Shown in pieces: positions 13,641 to 26,015 of a DNA stretch of 64,000 nucleotides. Under the pieces are notes generated by a model that was not told the DNA's origin, did no database searches, and saw only the letters and a list, made by a program, of their open reading frames with translations. Both the position numbers and the translations under genes were made by a program. Within the stretch, counting starts at the first letter, position 1, and each line of letters begins with the position of its first letter. This stretch comes from Adiantum capillus-veneris. Its lineage: Eukaryota; Streptophyta; Polypodiopsida; Polypodiales; Pteridaceae. The stretch is from contig CM043962.1 in NCBI GenBank assembly GCA_014529385.2, positions 128,161,470 through 128,225,469 of the forward strand, written 5' to 3'.

Positions 13641-13937
13641 AACTACTTTTACCCAAGGATTGTAAACCCCTTATACATTTGATTAAATATATAAGAGCTA
13701 TTTTCACCCAACTAAGGATTCTAGCTCTCATAATGTGCAGTGGCAAAAAATATACATCAAATAAAACCTATGATGGTGTGAAATGCAAGACTTCAAGGAT
13801 CTTTATATATGCGGTACACTAGTACAAAACATCGAATCCTTGACTAACAACTCATTTTCAGTATATGATCATCTTCAAAAACTAATTAAATTGAATGGGG
13901 CTCATACTCACCGAGATGTCATTTGTGTAACATGTTG
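13641..13937. other. Spacer, nothing recognised
   Basis: AT-rich sequence with one short open frame (from 13783) of no recognisable identity. Confidence 0.4.
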
Positions 13938-14190
13938 TTGGGGGGGGGGTTCACTGTATGTAAAGCCTATATATGGCTTGCATTAAATGAATATTCATAA
14001 AACCCCTTAGCGTGAGTTTTTCACCAATAAAAGGGACCCTTTTCTATTGAATCTGTAATTTTGTATTCAATTAGATCATTTTTTCAAGATCTTTCTGTAT
14101 GTGAAAATGTAAGAAAATATAAAATAAAATAATCCCTACTTTAAACCCACGTAATAGGCATTTCTTTTTGTAGTGCCCCCCCTCCCCCCA
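13938..14190. mobile_element. Second MITE-like element related to 11238-11479
   Basis: It begins in a run of ten G (13940-13949) then TTCACTGTATGTAAAGCCTAT. It ends with TAGTGCCCCCCCTCCCCCCA, whose reverse complement has GGGGGGGCACT and later GCCTAT, so the ends are imperfect inverted repeats. Internally, 14093-14119 (TTCTGTATGTGAAAATGTAA and onward) is the reverse complement of 11305-11331 in the first MITE with about two mismatches. Target duplication is unclear; AACATGTTG and AACGTGTGC are only a weak match. Confidence 0.55.
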
Positions 14191-14850
14191 AAGGCAACGT
14201 GTGCGACCATAGAGATATGTATTTGTGATATTCCATCCATTGTAAACAAAAAGATATTTTAGTCTGATGATACAATAACTTATAACTATCTAATTGGAGG
14301 CAATTACATGCCAATCACAAGCCTTGGATTTCATGTCCTCTTGTTTGGTGATCTTTACTCAGTTTTGTTTAAGCTCTAAAATTTTTGTGTCTAGCCTCGT
14401 CCACTTTGGAAGGTTGGAAGTTTTTGAAGGTGATATGGATCCAATAGGTTTCTATTTGCTGGAATTTTTCTTGAAACATGTATGATCATCCATGGTTGTT
14501 GCTTTATCTCTTTGTAGTTCTCAATCCAATATGGCTTCTAATTTTAGCACACAAAATTCCAAGGATCATTTCATGCATTATTTTGATGTCCATTTTTCTC
14601 TCGATACCTTGCCCAAGTACTTTCTTTCCAAGCAGTCTAGAGTTGGTCTCAAGAGACCATTGTTGAGCCATCTCCAGGTTGGATGAACCTAAGAACTCAT
14701 TGATAAATACAAGGATCTTTCTCATGAGTCATCCCTCTGCTAGACTCCCCCCCACGTGAGCTCTTTGACAAAAAAAATCCCTTCAAAGTCTTCTTGAACC
14801 TCTCTAAAAAGAAAATCCACCTACTATGAATAGTTCCAAAAATTGCAACA
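14191..14850. other. Left flank of the giant gypsy element, unassigned
   Basis: Contains a 73-residue open frame on the minus strand (14504-14725) and shorter ones on plus, none recognised. This sequence was contiguous with 48472 onward before the gypsy insertion. The last five bases, CAACA (14846-14850), nearly match CAACC after the 3' LTR. Confidence 0.5.
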
Positions 14851-15783
14851 TGTTAGAAGCTGGACACACCCCAAGGCAACTAACTACTCGGAAGATTATT
14901 ATTTTTGTAATTATTCATTTATTGAGGAAACCTGATTTTTCACCTTGTAAATATTGGGACTTACAGAAGTTTCCAAATTGTATCCCAGTTTTGATAGTTA
15001 GATGGAGTAGTTGATTGATTTGGAACTTTAGGGTTTGAGAATTGTAAGGTATATATACCACTTTTTGACCTTAATGAAAGACTTTTTGTCATTTTTAAAA
15101 AACAAGTTTTCAAGTATGTGAGTGAGCGTACTGTGTACGAGAGAGAGTGTGAGCTTCATCTTGACGCTACGTGTGCACCGGTGGTCGGAATCGAGTGCGG
15201 AGAAGTGCAGTGTGTTGCCCCCAACGAGAACTACGCGCCGATACCTACTTTGCGCGCGTACGGTCCGGTTTTGCGAGCTCCTTCTACGAGCTTCGTCTGG
15301 TGATTGGGTGAGCATACGTTGTCCGTTTCTGCATTTCAGCATATCCACGCGTTCATATTGAGTAGAGCTACACATTAGGCACTTTAGATTTCGGAAACGA
15401 AGACCTACAGATTTCGGCCAGACATCCTATATGATTTTGCACCGGGTGTTTTGGGTTGGGATTTTGGTTCATACACCTTAGGGAGAGCGACCTATTGGTG
15501 TTAGTAGGGTCTCCTTCAATTTCTATGGTGTTTCGAGATTGTTTGATGGGTGTTCGGCTCTAGAAACGTTGTAGGAAGTTTCCTCTTATGCACTCGAAGG
15601 TTGTGTGTGACTTAGACAATTGGTAGAGGCCTCTGTAGGAATTAGTTAGGAGTCGGTCGAGTGTAGGTTGACACCTTATGCTTGCTTCCATACGCCTGCG
15701 GGTGGAGCTTCGTCCTTAGCTTACATTATATGCTAGGTGAGTTCTCGTTGTGCTGACGTCCGTCGCGGCGTATCCGTCCAACA
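14851..15783 (+). repeat. 5' LTR of giant gypsy element
   Basis: 933 bp, starts TGTTAGAAGC, ends CCGTCCAACA. It matches 47541-48471 with roughly 45 differences by eye, including a few small indels. It contains a symmetrical TATA sequence (GTATATATAC, about 15049-15058) that probably positions transcription start. It also has a single half-site of the internal palindrome (AGACATCCTA at 15420). Confidence 0.95.
15049..15058 (+). promoter_or_regulatory. Probable TATA box of the LTR promoter
   Basis: GTATATATAC is followed about 30 bp later by ATGAAAGACTTTTTGTC. The same motif is kept in the 3' LTR at about 47740-47749. The role is inferred from sequence and position only. Confidence 0.5.
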
Positions 15784-15784
15784 T

Positions 15785-15802
15785 TGGCGCCACTGCCAGG
15801 GA
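15785..15802 (+). other. Primer-binding site, tRNA-Asp-like
   Basis: TGGCGCCACTGCCAGGGA lies two bases after the 5' LTR. It matches the complement of the 3' end of plant tRNA-Asp (TGGCGCCGTTGCCGGGGA) except at about three positions. Such sites prime minus-strand cDNA synthesis. Confidence 0.75.
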
Positions 15803-17586
15803 CGAAAACCTTAGGTAGGTGACCGAGACTAATCCTTGAGGATAGGGATTTTTGGCTTGCCAAAAGTCTTGTTTTACATTTAGATAGGATCAGAGGGTGG
15901 AGGACTCTCTAGGTCTTAGAGGGAGTCTAGGAAGCATGTGTCTGGCCTAGATCCTTCGACTTAGGTAGATTTAGGTAGACTAAGATAGTTTTAGGTAGTA
16001 GTCGAGTTCTAAAGTAGGAATTGGAGTGGTAGAAGCAGTGAGAGGAAAGCTTGAGAATTCGGAGAGGCCAGAAAGCAACCAAAACACCATTGTCACCATT
16101 TCACATGATAAGTAGGAGTAGAGTAAGTAGGACATCATGATTCATTCATGTATATGTACTTGCTTGGTAAAGTCATCACAAGTTTGTAAAAGACGCAAAA
16201 GTGTGTTTGAAAGCCTAAGAGAAGTCCGAAAGTTATTGTGAGTGTTTCTGATAGAGCTACAGAGCATCAAGAGCATTTATGTCAGAAAAAAAATTAATTT
16301 CAAGCCAGGAGACATCCTATGCGTAGGATGTCTACAGGCTAATCTGGTGGGAATTTTGGGATTTTGAGTTCACCAGTGTGTTCAGAAGGTGGGGTTTACC
16401 CTAATTTCAACTGGAAAGTGGAAATTTGACCATATCTTGACAGGATAAGGCCAGATAGACTGAAATTGCCATACATCCTACCCAAATTGTGCCAAAGCAT
16501 GATTTTGAGACCAAAACCATAAGATGGTTGCATGAGCATGTCTTGCATGATATATTGAGTGACTGAGAGGGGTTTCATCTCATTTGGGTGAGAAAATTGG
16601 GTTCAAAGCAGACTTTAGCACTTTTGACTGAAAAAGGCAAGAACAGCTAAAATTGGGGACTTTTGAAATCCAAACCAAAATCTAAGCATACAACTGGGTT
16701 GCTAACATCAAGGAGAACCTGTGGGTTAAGTCTGGGGTCAAACAGGCCAAAAAGACATCCTACGCGTAGGATGTCTTCCCAGTGATTTTGGACTCCAAAC
16801 CAAATTTTGAGTATACCAAAGTGATCAACAACCCAAGGGGAGCCTGTGTTTTGAATTTGAAGCCATTCTGGTGAAAAAGACATCCTACGCGTAGGATGTC
16901 TAAAGCAAGAAATTGAAGCCAGATACTGACTGTGAGCATAGCAAGGTGTTGTGTAGCCTAAGGCAAGCCTCCATGTCAATTTTGGTCCAAATTGGAGTTG
17001 ATTAGACTAATCAAGATCAGCAACAGGCTGTCGGAACATATTTCTGATTCATTGACCAGCTAATAGGTGTCTAAATCAAAAAGTAAAAACAGCTGGGGGC
17101 TCAGCACATCAAGGGGAAACCACAGTGCAAAAAACCAGGCAAAACAAAGCAGGAGACATCCTACGTGTAGGATGTCTATTGGGGCCTACTGAAGAGAAAA
17201 TTTGATTGGGCTTAGACAGTGAGATTCCATTTGGCTTAAGGATTCCAGAACTTCTTTCAGAAGTGAATTTGGACCTTGTTTGTCCATTGGACGGAGCAAA
17301 GACTGAATTCAGACTTTTTCGCGTAAATTGACCAACATCCGAGGGAAGTACAGTTTCAAATTAGCAGACCTAATCCAGAACATTAGGAGTATATAAAATA
17401 CAGTAGTGGTTGAGATTAACTCTCCAATTATACCAATCATTACTAAGATAACCTCTAGCAGATAAATGCTTTGATTCGATTACCGAAATTAAACGCTTGT
17501 GTACAGGTATATTCAGCAACAGAGCAAGAAGTTGTGTGGAAACTGATCCTTTGCCAGGTGAGTGGTTGGATTTGTGATAAATTGCA
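15803..17586 (+). other. Non-coding leader of giant gypsy element
   Basis: About 1.8 kb between primer site and gag without a credible ORF. It carries four copies of the 24-bp palindrome (16310-17177) embedded in diverged repeat units. A splice-based expression scheme is possible but not shown. Confidence 0.7.
16310..17177. repeat. Palindrome array, leader part (4 copies)
   Basis: Copies at 16310-16333, 16753-16776, 16878-16901 and 17154-17177. The consensus is the half-site AGACATCCTACG followed immediately by its own reverse complement, a perfect 24-bp dyad. Copies two and three are perfect. Copies one and four differ by one base each, both C to T at the central CpGs. The upstream contexts of copies two and three (CCAAACCAAA, then AGGRGARCCTGTG, then AAAAAGACATCC) are homologous but diverged to about 60-65%, so the dyad is better conserved than the unit that carries it. 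Confidence 0.97.
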
Positions 17587-19227
17587 TTGATAAGTTTGAT
17601 GAATTTAAGATCAAAAAGATACATTGTTAGAGACCAGAAAGTGGCAAGTGACCAAGGTAGCTTAGTGTCCACTGAGGAGAGTGTAGCTCAAGCAAGGCTA
17701 GATCCTCTAGCACCAATTATTGAGGAAGGTAGTGATACTGACACTTCATCAGACAAATCTTTCTTCATGATGGGTAGTCAACAGCCAGGAGGTTTCACCT
17801 ATGACGGACCAATGCAGGAGGAAGCACCTCCCTAAATCCTTTGAATGATTCCAAGCTCATTGTGATCTTTTTAGAGGGAAAAAACTCGAGGGGAGCCCTA
17901 GTCTATTCTGACTATCGAGGACGCAAGACCGGCTCAGAGATTGAAGATAATCCGAGTCTATGATGATGGAGATAGATTCCAAGACGAAAGGGGGAACCAC
18001 TATCTGATAGTTAGTAACCCTTAAGATTACAACAGATATGGAGATAACGTGGCGAAAGGGAAAATGGTTTCAGAAGCTCAAGAACCGCCACCAAACATTG
18101 ATCGGCCGGGAGCTATTTTTATGTATGATCAGAAAACAACGAGGGTTCCAACTTATGACGAGAACGTGGGAATCTACAAGCATGAGAGTGAGGATATAGT
18201 CACTTACTTTCGCAGCAAAGAACCATACGTAAACGAATTAAGCAAAGACAAGGTTCTTTACTTATTCTCTTATGAAACTTCTATGGGGAAGGGTATAGTT
18301 TTTGTTGATAGATACGGGCGAGAATACCAACGTATTCTCCCAGAGGAGGTAGAAAGGGCAACAGGTCCGGGAGCATCAGCATATGCCCCTGAGGAAGTGC
18401 CAAGAGCCACCTACACCCCAAGCAAGTCGAAGAATCCTTTTTCAGAAGATTATGAGGATACCTCACATTCCACCCGACCGCAGGCATTCAACAACCAAAA
18501 CCCACCAACAAACCAGCCATCATTGCAGGCATGGCTTCGACAGAGTGCTACAATGGAACAAGACCGAAACCGAGATGGTTATTAGGCCGCACGAGGGCTA
18601 AGGGATTTGCAAGAACCGCCACTCTATTCAAGGTATCAACGAGAGAGTAAGCCAAAGACTCAAGGGTCAACAGAACCTGGAGGGCCACCCTTAGAACGAG
18701 TTCGAAGAGATGAACCATCTCTGGCGAGAACTGTTAGAAATTATGGCTTAGGAGCACCACTGGGAGAGGAACCAGCCTATTACAGAATACCTAAGGAGGT
18801 ATATCGATTAGGACGTGGAGATCCAATGATGAGGTTTGTAGACCATCGGAGAATCAGGCCTTCTCAAGTGCAAAAATGGGTAAACAAGAAATACACAGGA
18901 AGCAGAGACCCAAGAGATCATGTAGCAGCCTTTGTGCATGTAATTAGAGCCGAAGAGTGTTAGACTTCCCTACACAATTTGCAGAGTTTGGACTGATCCT
19001 AGAGGATGATGCTGCCACTTGGTTTCACTCTGTAGAGAGTAGAGACTTTGAGTCTATGGAAGAAGTGTTTGACGAGTTTATCGAGGAATTCTCACAAAGG
19101 GGGATAGCTCATAATACCGTCTCACAAATCCATAAATTCAAACAGAAAGATGGGGAATCTGTACAAAAGGTAGCCCTAAGACTAAAAAGATATGTTAAGT
19201 TCTGTCTTGTTGAAGAACTACCAACTC
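17587..19227 (+). pseudogene. gag: Giant gypsy gag, N-terminal and capsid region
   Basis: An open stretch begins at 17587, with in-frame stops at about 17833-17905 and at 18583. A frameshift near 18960 brings in the capsid part. Early parts (YDDGDRFQDERGNHYLIVSN, KTTRVPTYDENVGIYKHESE) are not a known family. The later part, with YYRIPKEVYRLGRGDPMMRF, DDAATWFHSVESRDFESMEE and FIEEFSQRG then FKQKDGESVQ, fits the retrotransposon gag capsid domain that multimerises into particles. The coding sequence is cut at 19227 by copia A. The zinc-knuckle half known from the other family member (1365-1977) is missing on the far side at 24040, so a deletion accompanied or followed the insertion. Confidence 0.75.
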
Positions 19228-19449
19228 GGTCTGCTCAGAATTTTGATTTGGGCTCATTTCGGCCTCCATTCCCACTACGGGCAGTACTGCACAGGCTATT
19301 TCGTCATTTTGTGCATATTTTCTGTCAGTGCCGTTTTCTGCATAACAGGTGCCTTATAGTCTTCTACGGTTTGTGCTATATAGCACAAGTTGTTCCCGCT
19401 CCATTTCTCCTATTTTCGGGCAGTTTTCACATCAGGTGCAGCATTTACC

Positions 19450-22400
19450 ATGGCTGACAACAACAACACAAATGTGTTCAAGATGTTTGCTGCTGAGGAC
19501 AGGTTGGATGGGGACAACTACCCTATGTGGGCTTATATGATGCAACATGTTCTTGTGTCAAAAGGTGTCTGGAACATTGTGCAGGGCATTGATGTACGTC
19601 CTGGTTCTGAAGATGTAGGCGATGTTGAGGATGTTGCAGGTCTTGCTGCAAGGATTGCAGTTGTTAGAGTTGTTTTGCCTACGGCAGAACAAGCTCGCTC
19701 GGATGTTAAGGATGCGCAGGCTCATGCATTGATTGCCTTGTCTGTGAAGCGCACCATTATTCCTCACATCCGTTCAGCAAAATCTGCAAAACAGGCTTGG
19801 GATATTCTAGCAGGTCTTTATGCAAGCCGCAATGAGGCTAAAATTGCTTTGCTGCGTAAAGAGCTAGAGTCGAAGATTATGCATGAGGAAGATGATATGG
19901 ACACTTTCCTTGCTAGTGTCAAGGATATCAATGAGCAACTCATTTCTGCAGGTGAAGTCATTTCGGTTAGTTCCCTTGTGCAGACTGTTCTTGATGCCTT
20001 ACCAAATTCCTACCAGACTTTTGCTAGTACTTGGAGACTGATGACCCAAGGAAATCCTGAAGTTGTCAAGTTTGATGCATTATGCACATTGCTGTTGCAA
20101 GAGTCACTTTCTAGAAAAAACAGGACTAGGCAGCGTGCAGTTGAACAGGCTTTTATTGCTTCTCAAAGAAAGGGTGGTAACAGTAATGCAGCCACTTCTT
20201 ATGGTTCTGCTGCGAGTGGCAAAAATTCTGTTCCTAATGCTTCTGCTGGCAGCACTTCGTCTGGCAATTCTGGTGATAAGGGCAAAAAGAAGATGCGTTG
20301 CCATTATTGTAAATCCAATGATCACTTGATCAAGTCGTGTCCTAAGTTGAAGGCCAAAGAGGCTAAGAAGAAAGAGGGTGGTTCCACTGCAAATGCTGGT
20401 TCCACTACAAATGCAGCCATTGTTGAGTCTTCTGTGAAAGGAGATTGTGATGCTGATGCTGATGCAGAATGGGCTTTTAGCGCAGAGTGCACTTACAATC
20501 CTGCTGTCCATGATGCATGCTTGTCAGTTGCTGCAGATTCACATGTGTGGTATTTCGACAGTGGTGCTACAAAGCACATTACCTCACATCGTGAATTGTT
20601 TACCTCTCTCGAGTCTGTCCCTCATGGGAATTCAGTCACTTGTGCCAACAACGCCTCTTATCCAGTTCAGGGAGTTGGAAAGATTGTGCTCACTATTGCT
20701 AATGGCAGTTCCTTCACACTTGTTGATGCACTTTATGTACCTGGGATCAAGAAGAATCTCTTGTCTGTATCCGCACTTGCTAGACTTGGACTTGTAGTCA
20801 AATTTGTGGATGACAGATGTACAGTTCATGATCTCAGTTTTGGTGATGAAATTGTTGCATCTGGGCTTCTGTGCCGTGGGCTGTATAAGCTCACTTTGTA
20901 TGACAAGTGTGGACAAAATTTTGCAAATGCTATTGCAGATTCAAGGGCTATTTCAGATGCAAAACTTTGGCATGCACGTTTTGGTCATCTGAATTTTGCC
21001 AGTTTGCTGCGTTTGCAGAAATCTGATATGGTTGCTTCTTTGCCGCCTCTTGAAGCACCTATCAAACATGTTTGTGAAGGCTGTATTCTGGGTAAAATGC
21101 AGCGTTCTGAGTTTCCAAAGGATGGTTCAGTTAGGGCCACATGCAAGTTGCAGCTTGTGCATAGTGATGTTTGTGGGCCCATGCAAACTCCGTCCTTGGG
21201 CAATTACCTGTACTTCGTGACTTTCATTGATGATTACTCCAGGCATGCGTGGGTATTTCCGCTTAAAGCGAAGTCCGAAGTCTTTATGTGCTTCAAACAA
21301 TTTTTGGCTATGGCTGAAAATGTCTCAAAATGTACTATGGGCACCCTCCGTTCCGATCGAGGGGGGGAGTATATGTCTCATGAATTTAATGCATTTCTGG
21401 CTAGTCGTGGGATAAAACACCAATGTACAGTGCCTTATACACCTCAGCAAAATGGTGTTGCTGAGAGGAAAAACAGGTCACTAACGGAAATGGCACGATG
21501 TATGGTCAAAAGTCAAGCTTTGCCGCATTCTTTTTGGCTTGAGGCCATCATGTGTGCCACTTATGTACTTAACAGGTGTCCTACGAAAGCTTTGCAGTCT
21601 ATTACTCCATATGAAGCATGGCATGATAGAAAACCTTCTATTGAGCACATGCGTGTTTTTGGCTGTTTGGCATATGCTTTGGTGCCACAAGTGCAGCGCA
21701 GAAAATTGGATGATAAGGCTGTCAAATGTATTTTTGTTGGTTATAGTGCTGAAAGCAAAGGTTACAGGTTGTATCATCCGCAAACAAAACGTATTCTGGT
21801 TTCACGGGATGTAGTGTTTGTGGAAGACTCTGTTCAGCCCTTGCTGTCATGTACTAGAGACAGTAATGTAAGCTCACAGGACATTTATGACACTTTGTTG
21901 CCTCTTTTCAGTGGTGGAAATACGAATGTAAGTTCCAATGAGGCAAATGTACAGCCTATGGGGGTTTCTGAGAATGTTTTAGAACAGCCTATTACTAATG
22001 CAGATGTACATGATGTACTTGATGAGGAAAGGGCTGAAAATGAGCAGGCTAGAGGTATGCCAAAATGGCTGGTGCACACTTTGCGTGACAGTAAATTGGA
22101 TGCACCTTTATCTAGTCGTACTCGTTCAGGCTCTCGCCATGCATCTTATGCATCAGATTGTTATGCTTTGGCTGTGTCTAGTTTACATGATGTTGAGGAG
22201 CCTCTGTCTTTTGATGAAGCACAGAATTCAAAAAATTGGATTGCTGCCATGAAATCAGAATATGATGCACTTATAGAGAATAACACATGGACTTTATGTG
22301 ATTTGCCTCCTGGCAAAAAGGCCATTGGTACGAAGTGGGTTTACAAGTTGAAACGCAAGCCGGATGGTGAGATCGATCGCCATAAGGCTCGACTTGTTGC

Positions 22401-23736
22401 AAAGGGTTATGCACAACAAAAAGGCATAGATTATGAAGAGACTTTTGCTCCCACTTGTCGTATGACTACTGTGCGTTTTCTATGTGCATTGGCAGCTCAT
22501 TTTGGTTGGGATGTACATCAATCAGACATTGTTACTGCTTTCTTGAATGGTGACATATTTGAGGAAGTTTATGTAACGCAGCCTCGCGGTTTTGTCATAA
22601 AAGGACAAGAGGACAAAGTGTGCAAATGTAAGAAGGCTTTTTATGGGTTGAAGCAATCTCCTCGTGCTTGGTATGAGAAAGCTGACACTCATTTGGTTAA
22701 ACGAGGCTTTCGTAACAGTCCAACAGAAAGCACATTGTATGTAAAGCGTGAGGATGATGTATTTCTCATTGTGGTTCTTTATGTTGATGATTTGCTAATC
22801 ACTGGACCAAATGAGAGACATATTGCTGAATTTAAGGCTGATTTGAATGCTACTTTCAAGATGAAAGATTTGGGGCTGTTGCATCATTACTTGGGTATAC
22901 AGTGTAAGTAGTGTGATGGTGGTATTGCCTTGTGTCAGAAAAGTTAAATAGAGACATTGCTATGTAAGTTTGGACTTGAGGATTGCAAACCTATTGCCAC
23001 TCCCATGGAAACAGGTTTGAAGTTGTGTCTACATGATGTTGGCGATCCTGCTAATGTCACTCTTTACCAAACTGCTGTTGGCTGCCTCATTTATGTATGC
23101 AACACGAGGCCAGATATTCAGTTTGCAGTCTCGCAGGTCAGCAGATTTATGCATAGCCCAGGGTCTAAGCATTGGCAGGCTGTCAAGAGGATTTTCCGCT
23201 ACCTTAGTGGCACTTTACATCTTGGTTTGTTTTATCCCAAGGGGGGATCATTGCCGCCAGACTTACATGCTTTTTCGGACTCAGATTGGGCTGGTTGTTT
23301 TGACACGCGAGTGTCCACAAGTGGTTTTTGTTTCATGCTTGGCAGTTCATGTATATCATGGTTGAGCAAGAAGCAACCTACTGTGGCCACTTCGAGTTGT
23401 GAGGCTGAGTACAAGGAAGTCTTCACAGCTACGGTTGAGTGTGTATGGCTCAGACGCCTTATGGCTGACTTGGGTGTTGGACAGGACACTGCCAACACTA
23501 TCTACACTGACAGTCAGAGCGCATTGGCAGTTGCGAGGAACCCAGTTTTTCATGCTCGCACAAAGCGCATTGAGGTGCATTACCACTATGTCAGGGAGAG
23601 GCTCTCAGCAGGAGAGATCAGCTTGGCTTATGTGCCAACACAGGACAACCTTGCAGATATTTTCACAAAGGCATTGTCTCGTGAGAAGCTTGAAGCTTTC
23701 CGCAAAGCTTTGGGCTTACTCCCCTTTATGGACTGA
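19450..23736 (+). pseudogene. Copia A Gag-Pol polyprotein with two nonsense mutations
   Basis: One frame from ATG 19450 (MADNNNTNVFKMF) to 23736, interrupted only by TAG at 22909 and TAA at 22945; copia B has CAG and TAC at these places. Domains in order: UBN2-like gag, zinc knuckle CHYCKSNDHLIKSC (about residue 285), protease WYFDSGATKH, GAG-pre-integrase HARFGH, and integrase with HSD, SDRGGE and NGVAERKN. RT follows with VVLYVDDLLIT, then RNase H (FSDSDWAG, TDSQSAL, DIFTKAL). Integrase before RT defines Ty1/copia. About 1,430 codons is normal for a copia polyprotein. Catalytic residues are intact, so the two stops are the main lesions besides the missing 5' LTR. Confidence 0.92.
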
Positions 23737-23800
23737 TCCTGTCCTCAGGGCATGGCACTTCCCTTTACTCATGTGCCAGCTCTCGTTCACCGCATCACTC

Positions 23801-23811
23801 CAGGGGGGATT
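23801..23811 (+). other. Polypurine tract of copia A
   Basis: CAGGGGGGATT lies directly before the 3' LTR start at 23812. Such tracts prime plus-strand synthesis. Confidence 0.7.
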
Positions 23812-24039
23812 TGTTACCATATACATGTGGTAGTGATGTGTGTGAACACACTAGGACCGCCGGGGGCATTTTTTCCTTCTTTAGGAGGTTTTTTCCCCCG
23901 TGCATTGTATATACGCCCATCACTCTAGGGCTATCTATCTTTCCATTGCACACTAAGTAACACACTCTCTATTGTGTGCCTTGAGCTTCCTTAATCTTAT
24001 CCAAGCTGTGTGTGTTTCTCTGCAACCCTAATTCCAACA
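23812..24039 (+). repeat. 3' LTR of copia A
   Basis: 228 bp, TGTTACCATATACATGTGG to CTAATTCCAACA, nearly identical to the copia B LTRs with one extra G and a few substitutions. It has TGTATATACG as likely TATA box. Confidence 0.95.
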
Positions 24040-26015
24040 ATCATACATATTCATGCGGTAACACGAGCCCAAGCTCATAGAATGACGAACGAACCCATAG
24101 TTGAAGAGCCAAAAACCGATGCCCAAAGTTCAGAAATGAAAAATCAGAGAAGCACTTGGAAAGCTAGAAAGGCGCGTATGAAAGCCAGGAAGGAACGAGA
24201 GCAAACAAGTCTATCCGAGGAGTTGAAACATACAAAGGATAGATTAGAGAGGTTAGAGGATCTAGCTAGCCTAAGCTCACACACCACGGCAACCATAGCA
24301 CCCAAGGAAATAGCAGAGCCCAAAAGTGCAGGATCAGGAGGATCTGTACTGGCAGACAAGGTAAATGAGCAGTTAGATGCGCTTCTAAAGGCTTATGAAG
24401 CCAGACTCAAAAAGAACCAAACCCAGGATCAAATATGGATGACTTATCCATATGCGGAAATAGAAAAAGAGAGGTTGGAAATGTGTAAAAGGATGATTGA
24501 AACGGCTCAATCATTGATGGAAGACCCATTGGGTAAACCTGTAAATTGGCATGAGGCACCGGCTCCAGCCCTATCCAACCAACTTTAGAGGAACAAGTAG
24601 AAACAAAGGAAAGACTCACTAATGCCTATGAGTCCAAAGGAGAGCCTATCATAGTGCCAAATACAACAGATGAGGCAAGTGACGGGTTCCAGCTTAAAAC
24701 ATTGATAGAAATGGGTAAGGACTGTAACGGTCTAGACGATCTGTGGAAGCAAATCCGTGAGGCCAACTAGGCTAATAGGATGAGTAACCACATGAATAGC
24801 ACGAGAAAAGAAAAGAATGTAGCCTTACCTCCTATTGAAGAATTTGAGGCAAGGTCACAAATGAACTTTGAGATACATTCACAAGGGGGAGACCAAGGAT
24901 CAATTAGTTCGGGGCACAGCCAACCAGACTCGCTGAGAACTTTACCCTCTTACCTAGGAGAGTATGAAGCCAAGTCGGAAGTGAGAGCAATCCCAACTCA
25001 AAGACTTTCTTCTAACAAAGTGATGGATTCGCAAGGATTAATTGAGTTATTGTCCACCCCGGTGGCATGCACAATTACATTAGCAGAACTCCTAAGGTTA
25101 CGGCCAAACATGTGGACCACAGTAGGTAAATGCCTAGAAAAATTTGGAGTGAAAGACCCCACCTTGAGGCTACAGGAAGGGATCAGGGAGTTGGACAGAC
25201 CTCAACTAAACACTAGGCCAGTACCATTAAACAAGGTTGGAGAGTATTGCGAGGGAGAAGATGGAAACACCACGCTACCAGTAGAATTCCAAGGAATAGT
25301 TTCCAAAGCTATTCTTGACAGTGGAGCGGGAGTTGCTATCGACACCAAGGAAATCTGGAAAAAAAGGGGAAAACCAGCTTTAAGGGCTACCAGAATGAAA
25401 TTGCAATTGGCAGATAGGTTCATGGAGAATCCTCTAAGACTCTTAGAAAAAGTGATTGTCACTTCGTGCGGGATCGAGTATGAGCATACATTTGCAATAG
25501 TTGATTTCGCCAAAAAGAACAATTATGAGATCATCTTGGGAAGACCATTCATGCGACAATTGAAGATGGTCCAAGATTGGGGTTACGACCACATATACCT
25601 CAGACATGGCGAGACAACAACTAAAATACACCTGAAAGACCATAGTTACAAAGATGTGAACCAAACACCTGTGGAAGAGTTTGATTCAGCTACAGTAGCA
25701 GGATCGGAACTCCCAGCATGGTTAGGGCAACAAAAAGAGCTATGGATGTGCGGAGCTTCACATTGTGGAATCTTAAGAAGAGAGGAATGCGTCTTAGAAA
25801 GAGCAATTGAGGACAAGGAGTATATTCTGGAATCTTTCCCTGAAGATGCCTTGGAACCTCTAGAATGGGAACACATACTAGCAACATTGGATGTCTGTAC
25901 CATTACAGATAGTCCAACAACAAAATTTTGTGATAAGGATGGCTATGATGTGCTACCCTACTACATGGTAAACATTATACCAGGAGAAGATGAGACGATA
26001 GAACCACCAGAATAA
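24040..26015 (+). pseudogene. Giant gypsy gag C-terminus, linker and protease
   Basis: Resumes the host reading after copia A with IIHIHAVTRAQAH, the family motif also seen at 1365-1977. The first part (to 24588) is charged and helical. The frame then shifts, and from 24780 a 411-residue open frame carries the linker and a retropepsin: TLPVEFQGIVSKAILDSGAG (catalytic Asp at 25317-25319), then IILGRPFMRQLKMVQDWGYD. The protease would process Gag-Pol. Unlike the copy at 1-855, the active-site Asp is kept. The zinc knuckles expected just before 24040 are missing. Confidence 0.85.

Larger units (their letters stand above)
19228..24039 (+). mobile_element. Copia A: 5'-truncated Ty1/copia element inside gag
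   Basis: Collinear with copia B (35765-46008) from GGTCTGCTCAGAATTTTGAT onward and ends in a complete 228-bp 3' LTR (23812-24039). The 5' LTR, primer site and about 140 bp of leader, equivalent to 35765-36131, are absent, and the host gag joins directly at 19227/19228. No target duplication can be read because of this deletion. Same orientation as the host. The gag-pol frame is nearly intact. Confidence 0.92.

Noticed and set aside
14504-14725. Minus-strand 73-residue ORF as a gene interrupted by the giant gypsy
   Set aside because: Joining it in silico to the right flank at 48472 gives stops in all frames and no recognisable protein.
20104-20511. Antisense open frames across both copia elements (for example 42075-42482)
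   Set aside because: They mirror the sense gag-pol frame and recur only because copia A and B are near-identical.
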